A stretch of 64,000 bases of DNA from Nonomuraea sediminis (GTDB taxonomy: Bacteria > Actinomycetota > Actinomycetes > Streptosporangiales > Streptosporangiaceae), in NCBI RefSeq assembly GCF_018531495.1, contig NZ_JAHDTI010000010.1, positions 547,833 through 611,832 of the forward strand, written 5' to 3'. The notes below the pieces were generated by a model. That model did no database searches. It worked only from the letters and a program-made list of their open reading frames with translations, and had not been told where the DNA came from. Shown in pieces: positions 26,514 to 37,469 of the stretch (positions are counted from its first letter, which is position 1; the number at the start of each line of letters is the position of its first letter). The position numbers and the translations under genes are program-made.

Positions 26514-26942
26514 TCACACGACCACGATTCCGTCGCCCTGCACCTGAACCTTGTAAACCGTGAGCGGCGCCTTGGCCGGGCCCTTGACCGGCTGGCCGGT
26601 GTCGCAGGAGAACTCGCTGCCGTGGCACGGACACGTCATGACGTCGTCCTCGGGCGAGCCGACGGTGCAGCCGGCGTGCGTGCAGACCGCGCTGAACGCC
26701 TTGTAGACGCCCTGCTTGGGCTGCGTGACCATGATCTTCCACTCGTCGACGAGGTGGCCGCCGCCCACCGGCACGTCGGCGGTCTTGGCGATGACCTTGC
26801 CCTTGATCCCGGCAGCCGAGGTCGGCTTGCTCCCGCCGCCGCACGCCGTCAGCGCCAGCCCGCACACGGCGACTCCGGCCGCCCCAAGGACCTCGCGCCG
26901 CCCGATTCCGGGCACGCGAGAACCACTCACCTTGCCTGCCAT
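26514..26942 (-). CDS. Rieske [2Fe-2S] Tat-exported lipoprotein, copy 1
   Basis: A 142-residue protein with Tat leader GIGRREVLGAAGVAVCGLAL, lipobox TAC and the Rieske ligands CTHAGC and CPCHGS, diverged from copies 2 and 3. The ATG at 26942 has GGGGA 6 bases upstream; GTG 26948 is too close to it. It is the promoter-proximal gene of the three. The 310 bases upstream, to the M20 peptidase, hold a GTACGGC element and no gene. Confidence 0.86.
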   Translation of the reverse strand: MAGKVSGSRVPGIGRREVLGAAGVAVCGLALTACGGGSKPTSAAGIKGKVIAKTADVPVGGGHLVDEWKIMVTQPKQGVYKAFSAVCTHAGCTVGSPEDDVMTCPCHGSEFSCDTGQPVKGPAKAPLTVYKVQVQGDGIVVV

Positions 26943-27027
26943 GGACACTCCCCGTTAGGTCTCTTTACCTGCGCATAAGCCTATTGAGACCAACCCCCGG
27001 TCCTCCACCCGCCCCCGACCCGAGCCG

Positions 27028-27041
27028 GTACGGCAAGCCAC
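27028..27041 (+). repeat. GTACGGC-type intergenic element, short copy D
   Basis: GTACGGCAAGCCAC, followed 5 bases later by another GTACGGC, in the 310-base gap between the Rieske genes and the peptidase. I see nothing else in that gap. Confidence 0.35.
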
Positions 27042-27252
27042 GGGGTACGGCGCAACGCGCACGGCGGGACCTCACGCCTACCTGTCAGCCCACCGCTCTC
27101 CCCCAGGCCACCAAGCGCCGGCGGGATCTGCGTACGCCTTGCTTGTGGAATCGCGTTCGGCGGTGTGTCGGTTCGGGCCGCTTACTCGGCGGCGTCCCGA
27201 GTTCGGGAGGGTGGGGTTGACCTTGGGGGTGGGGCGGAGGGAGACTCCGTTT

Positions 27253-28383
27253 GTGATCTTGGACTTGTTGCGGGAGCTGGTCGGCATCGACTCCGTGAAT
27301 CCCGAGCTCGTGCCCGGCGGGGCGGGGGAAGTGGCGATCGCGGATCACTGCGCGCGGTGGTTCGGTGAGCGCGGGTTCGAGGTGCACCGGCTCGAGGAGC
27401 GGCCGGGGCGGCCGTCGATCGTGGCGATCGCGCGCGGGAGCGGGGGCGGGCGGTCGCTGATGTTCAACGGGCATCTCGACACCGTGGGGCTCGCCGGGTA
27501 CGACGGCGATCCGCTGGCGGCCGAGGAGCGTGACGGGCGGATCCACGGCCGGGGCACCTTCGACATGAAGGGCGGGCTGGCCGCCATGATGGTGGCCGCG
27601 CACGAGGCCAAGCAGCTCGGGCTGCGCGGGGACGTGCTGGTGGCGTGCGTGGCCGACGAGGAGTTCGGCAGCCACGGCACGGAGGAGGTGCTGCGGCACT
27701 TCACCGCCGACGCCGCCATCGTGGCCGAGCCCAGCAACCTGGAGCTGACGGTCGCGCACAAGGGGTTCGCCTGGTTCGAGGTCGAGATCGAGGGGCGGGC
27801 GGCGCACGGGTCACGGCCCGACCTGGGGATCGACGCGATCGTCAAAGCGGGGCATTTCCTGGTCGCCCTGGAGGAGTGGCAGCGGCGGCTCGGCGCCGGG
27901 GACGTGCACCCGCTGCTGGGCGCGGGCAGCGTGCACGCCTCCACGATCGACGGCGGGCAGGAGGCCTCGACGTATCCGGCGCGGTGCCGGGTCACGCTGG
28001 AGCGCCGTACGGTTCCCGGCGAGACCACCGAGTCGGTGCGGGCGGAGCTGGAGGCGTTGCTCGACGGGCTCGTGGCCACGGTGCCCGACTTCCGGTACCG
28101 GGTGGTGCAGGGGCTCGGGCGGCCGCCGTTCCAGGCGGACAGGGAGTCGCCGATCGTCGCCTGCCTGGCCGCGCAGGCGGAGAAGGAGCTCGGGCATCCG
28201 CCCGTGATCCGGGGTGAGCCGTTCTGGACCGACTGCGCGCTCTACGACGCGGCCGGGATCCCCTGCGTGCTGTACGGCGCGGGCGGCGCGGGCGCCCACG
28301 CGGCCACGGAATGGGCGGACGCGGCCTCGGTCGAACGCCTCGCCCGCATCTTCACGGCCACCATCGCCGACTTCTGCGCCTGA
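27253..28383 (+). CDS. M20 family metallopeptidase (ArgE/DapE-like)
   Basis: A 376-residue cytosolic zinc hydrolase. The metal ligands and catalytic residues are seen in FNGHLDTVG, GRGTFDMKGG, DEEFGSHGTEE and VAEPSNL, and the dimerisation domain sits between (VEIEGRAAHGSRPD). Members remove acyl groups from amino acids or split small peptides; the substrate is not defined. I use GTG 27253, with AGGGAG 9 bases upstream; the frame is open to 27139 but that part has no family similarity. Confidence 0.87.
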   Translation: MILDLLRELVGIDSVNPELVPGGAGEVAIADHCARWFGERGFEVHRLEERPGRPSIVAIARGSGGGRSLMFNGHLDTVGLAGYDGDPLAAEERDGRIHGRGTFDMKGGLAAMMVAAHEAKQLGLRGDVLVACVADEEFGSHGTEEVLRHFTADAAIVAEPSNLELTVAHKGFAWFEVEIEGRAAHGSRPDLGIDAIVKAGHFLVALEEWQRRLGAGDVHPLLGAGSVHASTIDGGQEASTYPARCRVTLERRTVPGETTESVRAELEALLDGLVATVPDFRYRVVQGLGRPPFQADRESPIVACLAAQAEKELGHPPVIRGEPFWTDCALYDAAGIPCVLYGAGGAGAHAATEWADAASVERLARIFTATIADFCA

Positions 28384-28565
28384 CCCCACCTCTCCTGCGA
28401 GTCATCGGTACGGCAGGCCCTTCGCAACGGCCCCCGGCATCCACCCGGACCCGAGACGTCCTGAAACAAGCGCGGGACCCCACGGGTGCGCCGCCCATGG
28501 CCCGCGATGCGGAACCCACCTGAGGGCGTCCCGCACGGGTCCGGGGGCGGCCCGCCGTACCGGTG

Positions 28566-28735
28566 CGACGACACCCCGTGCGGCGACCCGCCGCAGCGGA
28601 GCAACGACACCCCGTGCGGCGACCCGCCGTACCGGAGCGACGAGACCCGGACGGCGACCCGCCGTAAGGAGGCGACGACACCCCGGGCGGCGGCCCACCG
28701 TGCAGAAACGGCGAGACCCCGGGCGGCGGGATGCT
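28566..28735. repeat. Five imperfect 36-bp tandem repeats
   Basis: The word GACACCCCGTGCGGCGACCC and variants recur with starts near 28570, 28606, 28642, 28677 and 28713, i.e. a 35-36 base period. Because 36 is a multiple of three, all frames stay open here on both strands, but no start or family similarity is seen. The copies decay from left to right. Together with 28384-28565 it fills the 373-base gap between the convergent M20 peptidase and uvrA genes. Confidence 0.7.
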
Positions 28736-28756
28736 GCGCGGGGTCTCGGGGAGGTG

Positions 28757-31597
<2,841 letters not shown>

Positions 31598-31801
31598 GGC
31601 GATCCCGGATGTCGTAAAGGCGGATAGGTCCAACGGGGGATGGTAGACGGTGGCCCCGACAGTTTTCGGCGCCCGCGCTTCGACCCCCGAAAATCCGTCC
31701 CTCTCAGGTTACGGCCTTCCCAGGCCACGGCAGGAGGGCTTTGAGAGTCAACCGCGTGACCTGCCCGCTTATGCCCCAGGCATCTGATGAAATATCAGGA
31801 C

Positions 31802-32557
31802 ATGACTGTTCTACCGGCGATCCAGGCCGAACTGGCCGAGGCCACCGACCGCCTGCTGACCACCGCCGCCGCCCTCACCCCCGCCGACCTGGCCGCTCCC
31901 TCGCGCCTGCCCGGCTGGACCCGCGGCCACGTCCTGGCCCACCTCGCGGGCAACGCCGACTCGCACCTGCGCCTGCTCGCCTGGGCCAGGACGGGCGTGG
32001 AGACCCCGCAGTACGCGGGTCCCGACGCCCGCGTCGCCGAGATCGAGCGCAACGCCACCCGCTCGCCCGCCGAGCACCTGGCGGCCGTCGAGGACGGCGC
32101 CGCCCGGCTGGTCGAGGCCGTCGCGGACATGCCCGAGCAGGGCTGGCGGACCATGGTCACCGGACTGCGCCCGCCGTACCACCCGGCCTGGTACTGCCTG
32201 GTCAGGCGGCTGCGCGAGGTGCACATCCACCACGTCGACCTGGGCGCGGGCTTCACCCCCGCCGACTGGCCGGCCGCGTTCGTGCGCCGCGAGCTGCACG
32301 ACTGCCGCGTCTGCTGGCCGTACGGCGAGTCCACCGTCAGCGAGATCCGCATCGACGACGGAGAGACGTGGACAGACCTGGGCGAAGGCCCCGTCGTGGC
32401 AGGCGGCTCGGCCGACGTGCTGGCCTGGCTGACCGGACGCTCGGGTGGAGACGGGGTTACTGTGGTGCCCGAGGGGCGATTGCCGTCCGCGCCGCCATGG
32501 CTGACGATGCCCGCCCCCGCTGCCCTGCCCGCCACGCCTCCGAAGGACTATCCATGA
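31802..32557 (+). CDS. Mycothiol-dependent maleylpyruvate isomerase family protein
   Basis: A 251-residue protein of the DinB-like four-helix superfamily. The metal ligands are His in VLAHLAGNAD near residue 46 and Glu and His in REVHIHHVDL, as in the mycothiol-dependent isomerase of corynebacteria. Many members have other mycothiol-linked roles, so the substrate is open. ATG 31802 fits family length; ATG 31787 is five codons upstream. The stop overlaps the next start (ATGA), coupling it to a glyoxalase II-like hydrolase, a pairing that fits thiol-adduct chemistry. Confidence 0.82.
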   Translation: MTVLPAIQAELAEATDRLLTTAAALTPADLAAPSRLPGWTRGHVLAHLAGNADSHLRLLAWARTGVETPQYAGPDARVAEIERNATRSPAEHLAAVEDGAARLVEAVADMPEQGWRTMVTGLRPPYHPAWYCLVRRLREVHIHHVDLGAGFTPADWPAAFVRRELHDCRVCWPYGESTVSEIRIDDGETWTDLGEGPVVAGGSADVLAWLTGRSGGDGVTVVPEGRLPSAPPWLTMPAPAALPATPPKDYP

Positions 32558-33195
32558 CCTACACCGGTGACGTTCAGGTCGGCGGGCCGGCCGACGTACG
32601 CGAACTACCCGGGCTGACGATCACCAAGCTGGCCGTCGGCCCCTTCGACAACAACGCCTACCTGCTGCGCTGCACCGAGACGGGCGACGAGCTGCTGATC
32701 GACGCCGCCGCCGAGGCCGACCGGCTGCTCGCCCTGATCACCGACGAGCCGCTGAAGTGGATCGTCACGACCCACCGGCACGGCGACCACTGGCAGGCGC
32801 TCGAGCAGGTGGCCAAGGTCACCGGCGCCGCCACGATCGCCCACCCGCTGGACGCGCCCGCGCTGCCCGTCAAACCCGACAAGACCGTCTCGCACGGCGA
32901 CACGATCACCTTCGGCCGCGTCAGCCTCGAGGTCATCCATCTGCGCGGGCACACGCCAGGGTCGATCGCGCTGCTGTACGGCACGCACCTGTTCACCGGC
33001 GACTCGCTCTTCCCCGGCGGGGTGGGCAACACCCAGAAGGACCCGACCCGCTTCGACCAGCTCTACACCGACGTGGTCGAGCGCATCTTCGACCGCCTCC
33101 CCGACGAGACCTGGGTCTACCCCGGCCACGGCAAGGACACCACCCTCGGCGCCGAACGCCCCTCCCTCCCGGAGTGGAAGGCCCGCGGCTGGTGA
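32554..33195 (+). CDS. Metallo-beta-lactamase fold hydrolase (glyoxalase II-like)
   Basis: A 213-residue protein with the metal site THRHGDHW near residue 71, HLRGHTPGSIAL near 131, GDSLFPGGVG near 150 and YPGHG near 190. This is the glyoxalase II branch of the fold, which hydrolyses thioesters. Translation is coupled by ATGA overlap to the mycothiol-type isomerase upstream, so the natural substrate may be a mycothiol thioester, by inference. Confidence 0.88.
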   Translation: MTYTGDVQVGGPADVRELPGLTITKLAVGPFDNNAYLLRCTETGDELLIDAAAEADRLLALITDEPLKWIVTTHRHGDHWQALEQVAKVTGAATIAHPLDAPALPVKPDKTVSHGDTITFGRVSLEVIHLRGHTPGSIALLYGTHLFTGDSLFPGGVGNTQKDPTRFDQLYTDVVERIFDRLPDETWVYPGHGKDTTLGAERPSLPEWKARGW

Positions 33196-33212
33196 TCTGA
33201 CTCTCTCGTCCT

Positions 33213-33250
33213 GTACGGCGAGGCCGCCCCACCCGCCGCCCACCGCACCA
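33213..33250 (+). repeat. GTACGGC-type intergenic element, copy E
   Basis: Starts GTACGGCGAGGCCGCCCCAC and continues with CCGCCGCCCACCG, very close to the copy at 472. It lies 18 bases past the stop of the metallo-hydrolase. Confidence 0.45.
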
Positions 33251-33377
33251 GGCTGACGACGCGCGACCGGCGCCGCCCTCGCGGTGGACCGGTTGCCCGC
33301 CGTAACGGCGCCCACAACCCACCGGGACGGGACCCAAGCCCAGGTCGGCCCTACACCCGTGCGCCGCGAAGAGGATG

Positions 33378-33650
33378 TCAGTTGGACAGGCGGCCTGACA
33401 GGACGTGGGCGATGCGCTGGGCGGCGAGGGCGGGGTCGTCGGCGAGCCCGACGATCTCCCCCCAGGACCAGCGATAGAACCAGCCGTCGGAAAGCGGCAC
33501 GCAGTCGACGGTCTCCACCAGCATGGCCGTGTCGGGGTCGCTGACGCGCAGCGCGGGAGGGTTGTCGCGCAGCTGGGCGGTCAGCCCGCGCAGCTCCAGC
33601 TCGGCGGCCAGCTTGCCGAGGTAGTACGTGCGGGTGTGCTCGCGCGGCAT
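33378..33650 (-). CDS. Conserved-looking small hypothetical protein
   Basis: A 90-residue acidic protein (MPREHTRTYYLGKLAAELEL at the start, GWFYRWSWGEIVG in the middle). It has no signal peptide or membrane segment and looks like a single compact alpha/beta domain. I do not recognise the family. It is in the same direction as pssA but downstream of it, after 54 bases. Confidence 0.6.
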   Translation of the reverse strand: MPREHTRTYYLGKLAAELELRGLTAQLRDNPPALRVSDPDTAMLVETVDCVPLSDGWFYRWSWGEIVGLADDPALAAQRIAHVLSGRLSN

Positions 33651-33704
33651 GACACCATCATCGCGCGCCGGCCGCCCGCACGCCTCCTCGGATCCGCAAA
33701 GGGG

Positions 33705-34526
33705 CTAGCCGCCGACGCGCTCGCGCTCCTTGCGCTGCTCGCGCTTGTAGAACAGCATCCGCAGCGGGATCGCCGCGACGAGCGCGATCTGCATGGACGC
33801 GCCCACCTTGATCGGCATGTCGCCGCCCTGCGGCCAGGCCACCCACACGGTGAGGAACGCCACGTTCACCATGATCCAGGCCAGGACGCCGGCCAGCAGC
33901 TGTCCCTTGGGTTTGGGGTATTCGATGCGGCTGACCATGAGCCAGGCCACGCCGAGCACCGCGGCCAGCGCGGGCCAGCTCGGCTGGAACAGCATCACGA
34001 TGGAGATCACGGTCATCGCGCCCATCGGGATGGGCAGCCCCATGAAGTCGCCGCTCTTGGTCTTGACGCAGGCGAAACGCGCCAGCCGTACGACGCCGGC
34101 GAGCAGCACAGACGCGGCCACCACGAGCACGGCCGTGAACGGGACCCGGCCGCTGAAGCCGCCCCAGACGACGACCATGAACGCCGGGGCGAAGCCGAAG
34201 CTGATGACGTCGGCCAGGTTGTCCAGCTCCGCACCCATCGCCGAGGCGCGGAAGCGCCGGGCGACGAGCCCGTCGAACAGGTCGCAGGTCGCGCCGATCA
34301 GCAGCAGCACCACCGCGGTGGCGAAGAATCCGGGCGCGATCTCCAGCTTGGAGTGTGCCTGCAGCGACTGGATGGCCGAGCCCGCCAGCACGCACACCGC
34401 GAGGAACCCGCACAGCGCGTTGCCCAGGGACAGCGAGTCGGCGGCCGACAGCCGGAAAGCCTTGCCGACCGGACCGCGTGGCTCATCTTCTTCGGCCTGC
34501 CAACTACCGGCATCAGCCGCGGTCAA
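33705..34526 (-). CDS. pssA: CDP-diacylglycerol-serine O-phosphatidyltransferase
   Basis: A 273-residue integral membrane enzyme that makes phosphatidylserine from CDP-diacylglycerol and serine. The complete CDP-alcohol phosphotransferase motif is present: DLFDGLVARR, then MGAELDNLAD (residues about 82-107), with six to eight membrane helices. The start codon TTG at 34526 lies inside the psd gene, a 14-base overlap, so translation is coupled to psd and the two steps of phosphatidylethanolamine synthesis are made together. Confidence 0.9.
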   Translation of the reverse strand: MTAADAGSWQAEEDEPRGPVGKAFRLSAADSLSLGNALCGFLAVCVLAGSAIQSLQAHSKLEIAPGFFATAVVLLLIGATCDLFDGLVARRFRASAMGAELDNLADVISFGFAPAFMVVVWGGFSGRVPFTAVLVVAASVLLAGVVRLARFACVKTKSGDFMGLPIPMGAMTVISIVMLFQPSWPALAAVLGVAWLMVSRIEYPKPKGQLLAGVLAWIMVNVAFLTVWVAWPQGGDMPIKVGASMQIALVAAIPLRMLFYKREQRKERERVGG

Positions 34527-35154
34527 TTCTGGTCACCCCCGCAACCGTCTTCTCCCCCACGGACACCGCGGGGGCGATCCCTTCGGGAAGATAGATGTCG
34601 ACCCGCGAGCCGAACCTGATGAGGCCGATCCGCTCGGTCTGCGAGACCTTGGCGCCTTCGCTCACGTACGGCACGATCCTGCGCGCCACCGCGCCCGCGA
34701 TCTGCACCATCTCGATGTCACCGAGCGCGGTCGCGAAATGCCACACCACGCGCTCGTTCTGGTCACTGTCCTTGTTGAAAGCCGGCAGGAACCCACCCGC
34801 CACATGCTGCACCGAGGTGACGGTCGCCGCAAGGGGGGCCCTGTTGACGTGCACGTTCACCGGGCTCATGAAGATCGCGACCCGGGTGCGGCCGTCGGGC
34901 CAGGCGTCGATGCTCTGCACCACCCCGTCGGCGGGCGACAGGACCCGGCCCTGACCGGGCTCCCGGTCAGGGTCGCGGAAGAACCAGAGCATCGTGCCGG
35001 TGAGCGCGGTCAGCGGCACGGCCGCGAGCGCCCAGCGCCGGTCGCGGCGCACCAGGAGAGTGGTGGCGGCAGCGGCGGCCACCGTTGGGAGGAGCCACGG
35101 GGAGGTGCCCCGGGCCAGCCGCACGCGGCCTCGCTTTGCAGAATCGTCTGACAC
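34513..35154 (-). CDS. psd: Phosphatidylserine decarboxylase
   Basis: A 213-residue pyruvoyl-dependent enzyme converting phosphatidylserine to phosphatidylethanolamine. The self-cleavage site is the Gly-Ser of RFGSRVDIYLP (residues 182-183), where Ser becomes the pyruvoyl group; SPADGVVQ and MSPVNVHVNRAP are further hallmarks of this short class. An N-terminal membrane segment (about 22-55) anchors it. GTG 35154 has AAGG 6 bases upstream; TTG 35160 is an alternative. It precedes pssA in one operon. Confidence 0.92.
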   Translation of the reverse strand: MSDDSAKRGRVRLARGTSPWLLPTVAAAAATTLLVRRDRRWALAAVPLTALTGTMLWFFRDPDREPGQGRVLSPADGVVQSIDAWPDGRTRVAIFMSPVNVHVNRAPLAATVTSVQHVAGGFLPAFNKDSDQNERVVWHFATALGDIEMVQIAGAVARRIVPYVSEGAKVSQTERIGLIRFGSRVDIYLPEGIAPAVSVGEKTVAGVTRIDRG

Positions 35155-35236
35155 GAACAACCTTTGTTGGTACTGGACTGGGCGCTTTGCCGTGATGTTA
35201 CAGAACCTGCAACTATCACAGCGCCTCGAACGCCAT

Positions 35237-36214
35237 TTAGCTAGCCCTGGATTCCTCGCCCTTGCGCATGTCGAGCCGGGCCTTGATCAGGCTCGCCGCG
35301 GTGGTGACGACCATGGTGACGCCGATGACCGTGAGCGACACCCAGATGGGAATCTCCGGCGCCCAGGAGACCTCGCTGGCGTGCAGTGCCTCCAGAATCA
35401 GCTTAACCCCGATGAACCCGAGGATGAACGCCAGGCCGTAGCTGATGTAGACCAGGCGCTGCAGCAGCCCGCCCAGCAGGAAGTACAGCTGACGCAGCCC
35501 CATCAGCGCGAACGCGTTGGCGGTGAAGACCACGAACGGGTCCTTGGTGAGCCCGAAGATCGCGGGGATGGAGTCGAGCGCGAACAGCAGGTCGGTGGTG
35601 CCGATCGCGATCATGACGATGAGCATCGGGGTGACGAACCGCTTGCCGTCGATCTTGACGGTGACCTTGGAGCCCACGTAGCCGTCGGTGGTCGGGAACG
35701 CCTTGCGCACCCAGCGCAGCACGATGTTCTCGTTGAACTCGTCCTCCTCGCCCTTGAGGTGCTGACGGACGAGGTTGATCGCGGTGTACACGAGGAAGGC
35801 GCCGAAGACGTAGAACAGCCAGCTGAAGCGCTGGAGCGCGGCGGCGCCGAGCGCGATGAACACGCCGCGCATCACCAGCGCGAGCACGATGCCGACGAGC
35901 AGCACCTTGTGCTGGTAGGCGCGGGGCACCGCGAACCTGCTCATGATGATGAAGAAGATGAACAGGTTGTCGACACTGAGGCTGTATTCGGTGATGTATC
36001 CGGCGAAGAACTCCCCCGCCTTGGCGGCCCCGAACACGGCCCACAGCAACCCGCCGAAGATCACGGCCAAGGCGACGTAGAACGTGACCCAGTACCCGGC
36101 CTGCTTCATCGAGAACTCGCGGGCCTCTCCGCGGTCGACAATCCACAGGTCGACGGCGAGAACGAGGAGGAGTCCACCGATGACGGCGATCCAGGCCCAC
36201 ACGGGTACGGTCAC
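35237..36214 (-). CDS. TerC/Alx family membrane protein (manganese exporter type)
   Basis: A 325-residue protein with about nine membrane helices. Family marks include EYSLSVDNLFIFFIIMSRF near residue 77 and TTDLLFALDSIPAIFGL near 212, whose acidic residues are thought to bind metal. Alx/TerC proteins are linked to manganese efflux or metal loading of exported enzymes. The GTG at 36214 has GGAGG 8 bases upstream, but that ribosome site is buried in a hairpin of a yybP-ykoY-type leader, which fits manganese control. Confidence 0.9.
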   Translation of the reverse strand: MTVPVWAWIAVIGGLLLVLAVDLWIVDRGEAREFSMKQAGYWVTFYVALAVIFGGLLWAVFGAAKAGEFFAGYITEYSLSVDNLFIFFIIMSRFAVPRAYQHKVLLVGIVLALVMRGVFIALGAAALQRFSWLFYVFGAFLVYTAINLVRQHLKGEEDEFNENIVLRWVRKAFPTTDGYVGSKVTVKIDGKRFVTPMLIVMIAIGTTDLLFALDSIPAIFGLTKDPFVVFTANAFALMGLRQLYFLLGGLLQRLVYISYGLAFILGFIGVKLILEALHASEVSWAPEIPIWVSLTVIGVTMVVTTAASLIKARLDMRKGEESRAS

Positions 36215-36221
36215 GATTCAA

Positions 36222-36360
36222 ACCTCCGGCATGCATGACTCATTGCCGGAGGTCTCTCCCGCCCGCGGGGACGCGGACCGACAGCCCCGGGGGCCTCATG
36301 GGTCGAGGCGGCACCGTGATGACGAAGCTGTCGCGAAGGGATACTCCCCTCCTCTAACCA
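36222..36360 (-). ncRNA. yybP-ykoY-type manganese riboswitch leader of the TerC gene
   Basis: Read on the minus strand the leader contains GAGGGGAGTATCCC (36354-36341), a CGTCATCACGGTGCC segment (near 36332-36311), and GGGAGAGACC near 36261-36252, all hallmarks of the yybP-ykoY aptamer. Its end feeds a perfect 9-bp hairpin: ACCTCCGGC (36253-36245) pairs with GCCGGAGGT (36230-36222), and the latter carries the GGAGG ribosome site of the TerC gene. Manganese binding would free the site. Class recognised from motifs, not from a covariance search. Confidence 0.75.
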
Positions 36361-36390
36361 AAGCAGTATATGAGAACACCTTAGCCTCGC

Positions 36391-37455
36391 CTAATCTTTC
36401 TCGCGATCATGGCCGTATGCGGCCAGAACGCTCTCGACCGCGTCGTCCTCCCCGGGCAGCTCAGCTCCTCTTCGCGCCGCCGCCCGCGCCAGCCGCCCGG
36501 CCTCCGCCGCATCGCCGACGACCTTCAGTACGGCGGAGCGGAGCGCGTCCGCGTCCCCGTAGGGCACCAGGATCCCGGCGTCGCCCACCAGGCCGGGGAT
36601 GCCGCCCGTGGCGGTGGCCACGACCGGGGTGCCGGCCATCAGCGCCTCGCTGACGCTGAGCGGCTGGCCCTCCCACCGGCTGGCCCACACGGCGACGGTG
36701 GCGCCGGCGAGCAGGTCGGGCACGTCGTCGCGGTTGCCGAGCAGCACCACGGGCAGCCCTTCCGCGTCGATCCTGGCCTGCAGCTCGCCCCGCAGCGGCC
36801 CGTCCCCCGCCACGGCGAACAGGGCGCCCTCGACGCCTGCGGCGGCGTCCAGGAGCGTGTCCAAGCCCTTCTGCTGGGCGAGCCTGGCCAGGGCGAGGAC
36901 CAGAGCCCGTTCGCCCAGGCCGAGCTCGGCGCGCACCTCCTGCGGGGTACGCGTGGCCGGGCGCAGCCGCCAGGCGGGCACGACGGCGGGACGCACGTCG
37001 CGCGCTCCCAGACGGCGCATGCGTTCGCCCAGGTCGGGCGAGACCACGAGCACGCGATCGGCGCGTGCCACGATCCGCTCGAGCACGCCGTACACGAAGC
37101 CGGTGAAGCCGCCCGCTGTGAGGGCGTTGTGCAGGGTGACCACGAGCGGGGCGCGCGGGCGGGCGAGCCAGGCCAGGGCGCCGGCGCGCAGGCCGTGGGC
37201 GTGCACGACGTCGGCCTCGCGGGTCAGCCGCCGGATCGCGGCGACGGCGCGCAGGTCGTTGACGGGGTGCGGGCGGTCGGAGACGGGGACGGGCACGAAA
37301 CGGGCGCCCAGCCCGGTGAATCCGAACTGCCGCTCCACCGAGGGCGGCCCGGCGACGAGCGTCCGGTGGCCGCGCCTGGTCAGGCCTTCGACCAGCATCG
37401 CCACGTGCCTGCCCGTCCCGCCTGTGGCGGTCCCGAGGACGAATGCCACCCGCAC
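36391..37455 (-). CDS. Glycosyltransferase family 4-type (GT-B fold)
   Basis: A 354-residue cytosolic or membrane-associated glycosyltransferase. The N-terminal half has the glycine-rich loop LGTATGGTGRHVAMLVEGL and VVHAHGLRAG; the C-terminal half has ALARLAQQKGLDTLLDAA, VAGDGPLRGELQ and the donor-binding WEGQPLSVSEALMAGTPVVATATGG (with a Glu-rich motif), so it uses a nucleotide sugar. GTG 37455 has AGGGAG 7 bases upstream. It is the last gene of the run recN-steA-steB-GT4-MurJ-like, suggesting it adds sugars to the same lipid-linked glycan. Confidence 0.88.
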   Translation of the reverse strand: MRVAFVLGTATGGTGRHVAMLVEGLTRRGHRTLVAGPPSVERQFGFTGLGARFVPVPVSDRPHPVNDLRAVAAIRRLTREADVVHAHGLRAGALAWLARPRAPLVVTLHNALTAGGFTGFVYGVLERIVARADRVLVVSPDLGERMRRLGARDVRPAVVPAWRLRPATRTPQEVRAELGLGERALVLALARLAQQKGLDTLLDAAAGVEGALFAVAGDGPLRGELQARIDAEGLPVVLLGNRDDVPDLLAGATVAVWASRWEGQPLSVSEALMAGTPVVATATGGIPGLVGDAGILVPYGDADALRSAVLKVVGDAAEAGRLARAAARRGAELPGEDDAVESVLAAYGHDREKD

Positions 37456-37469
37456 GACTGCTCCCTCCC

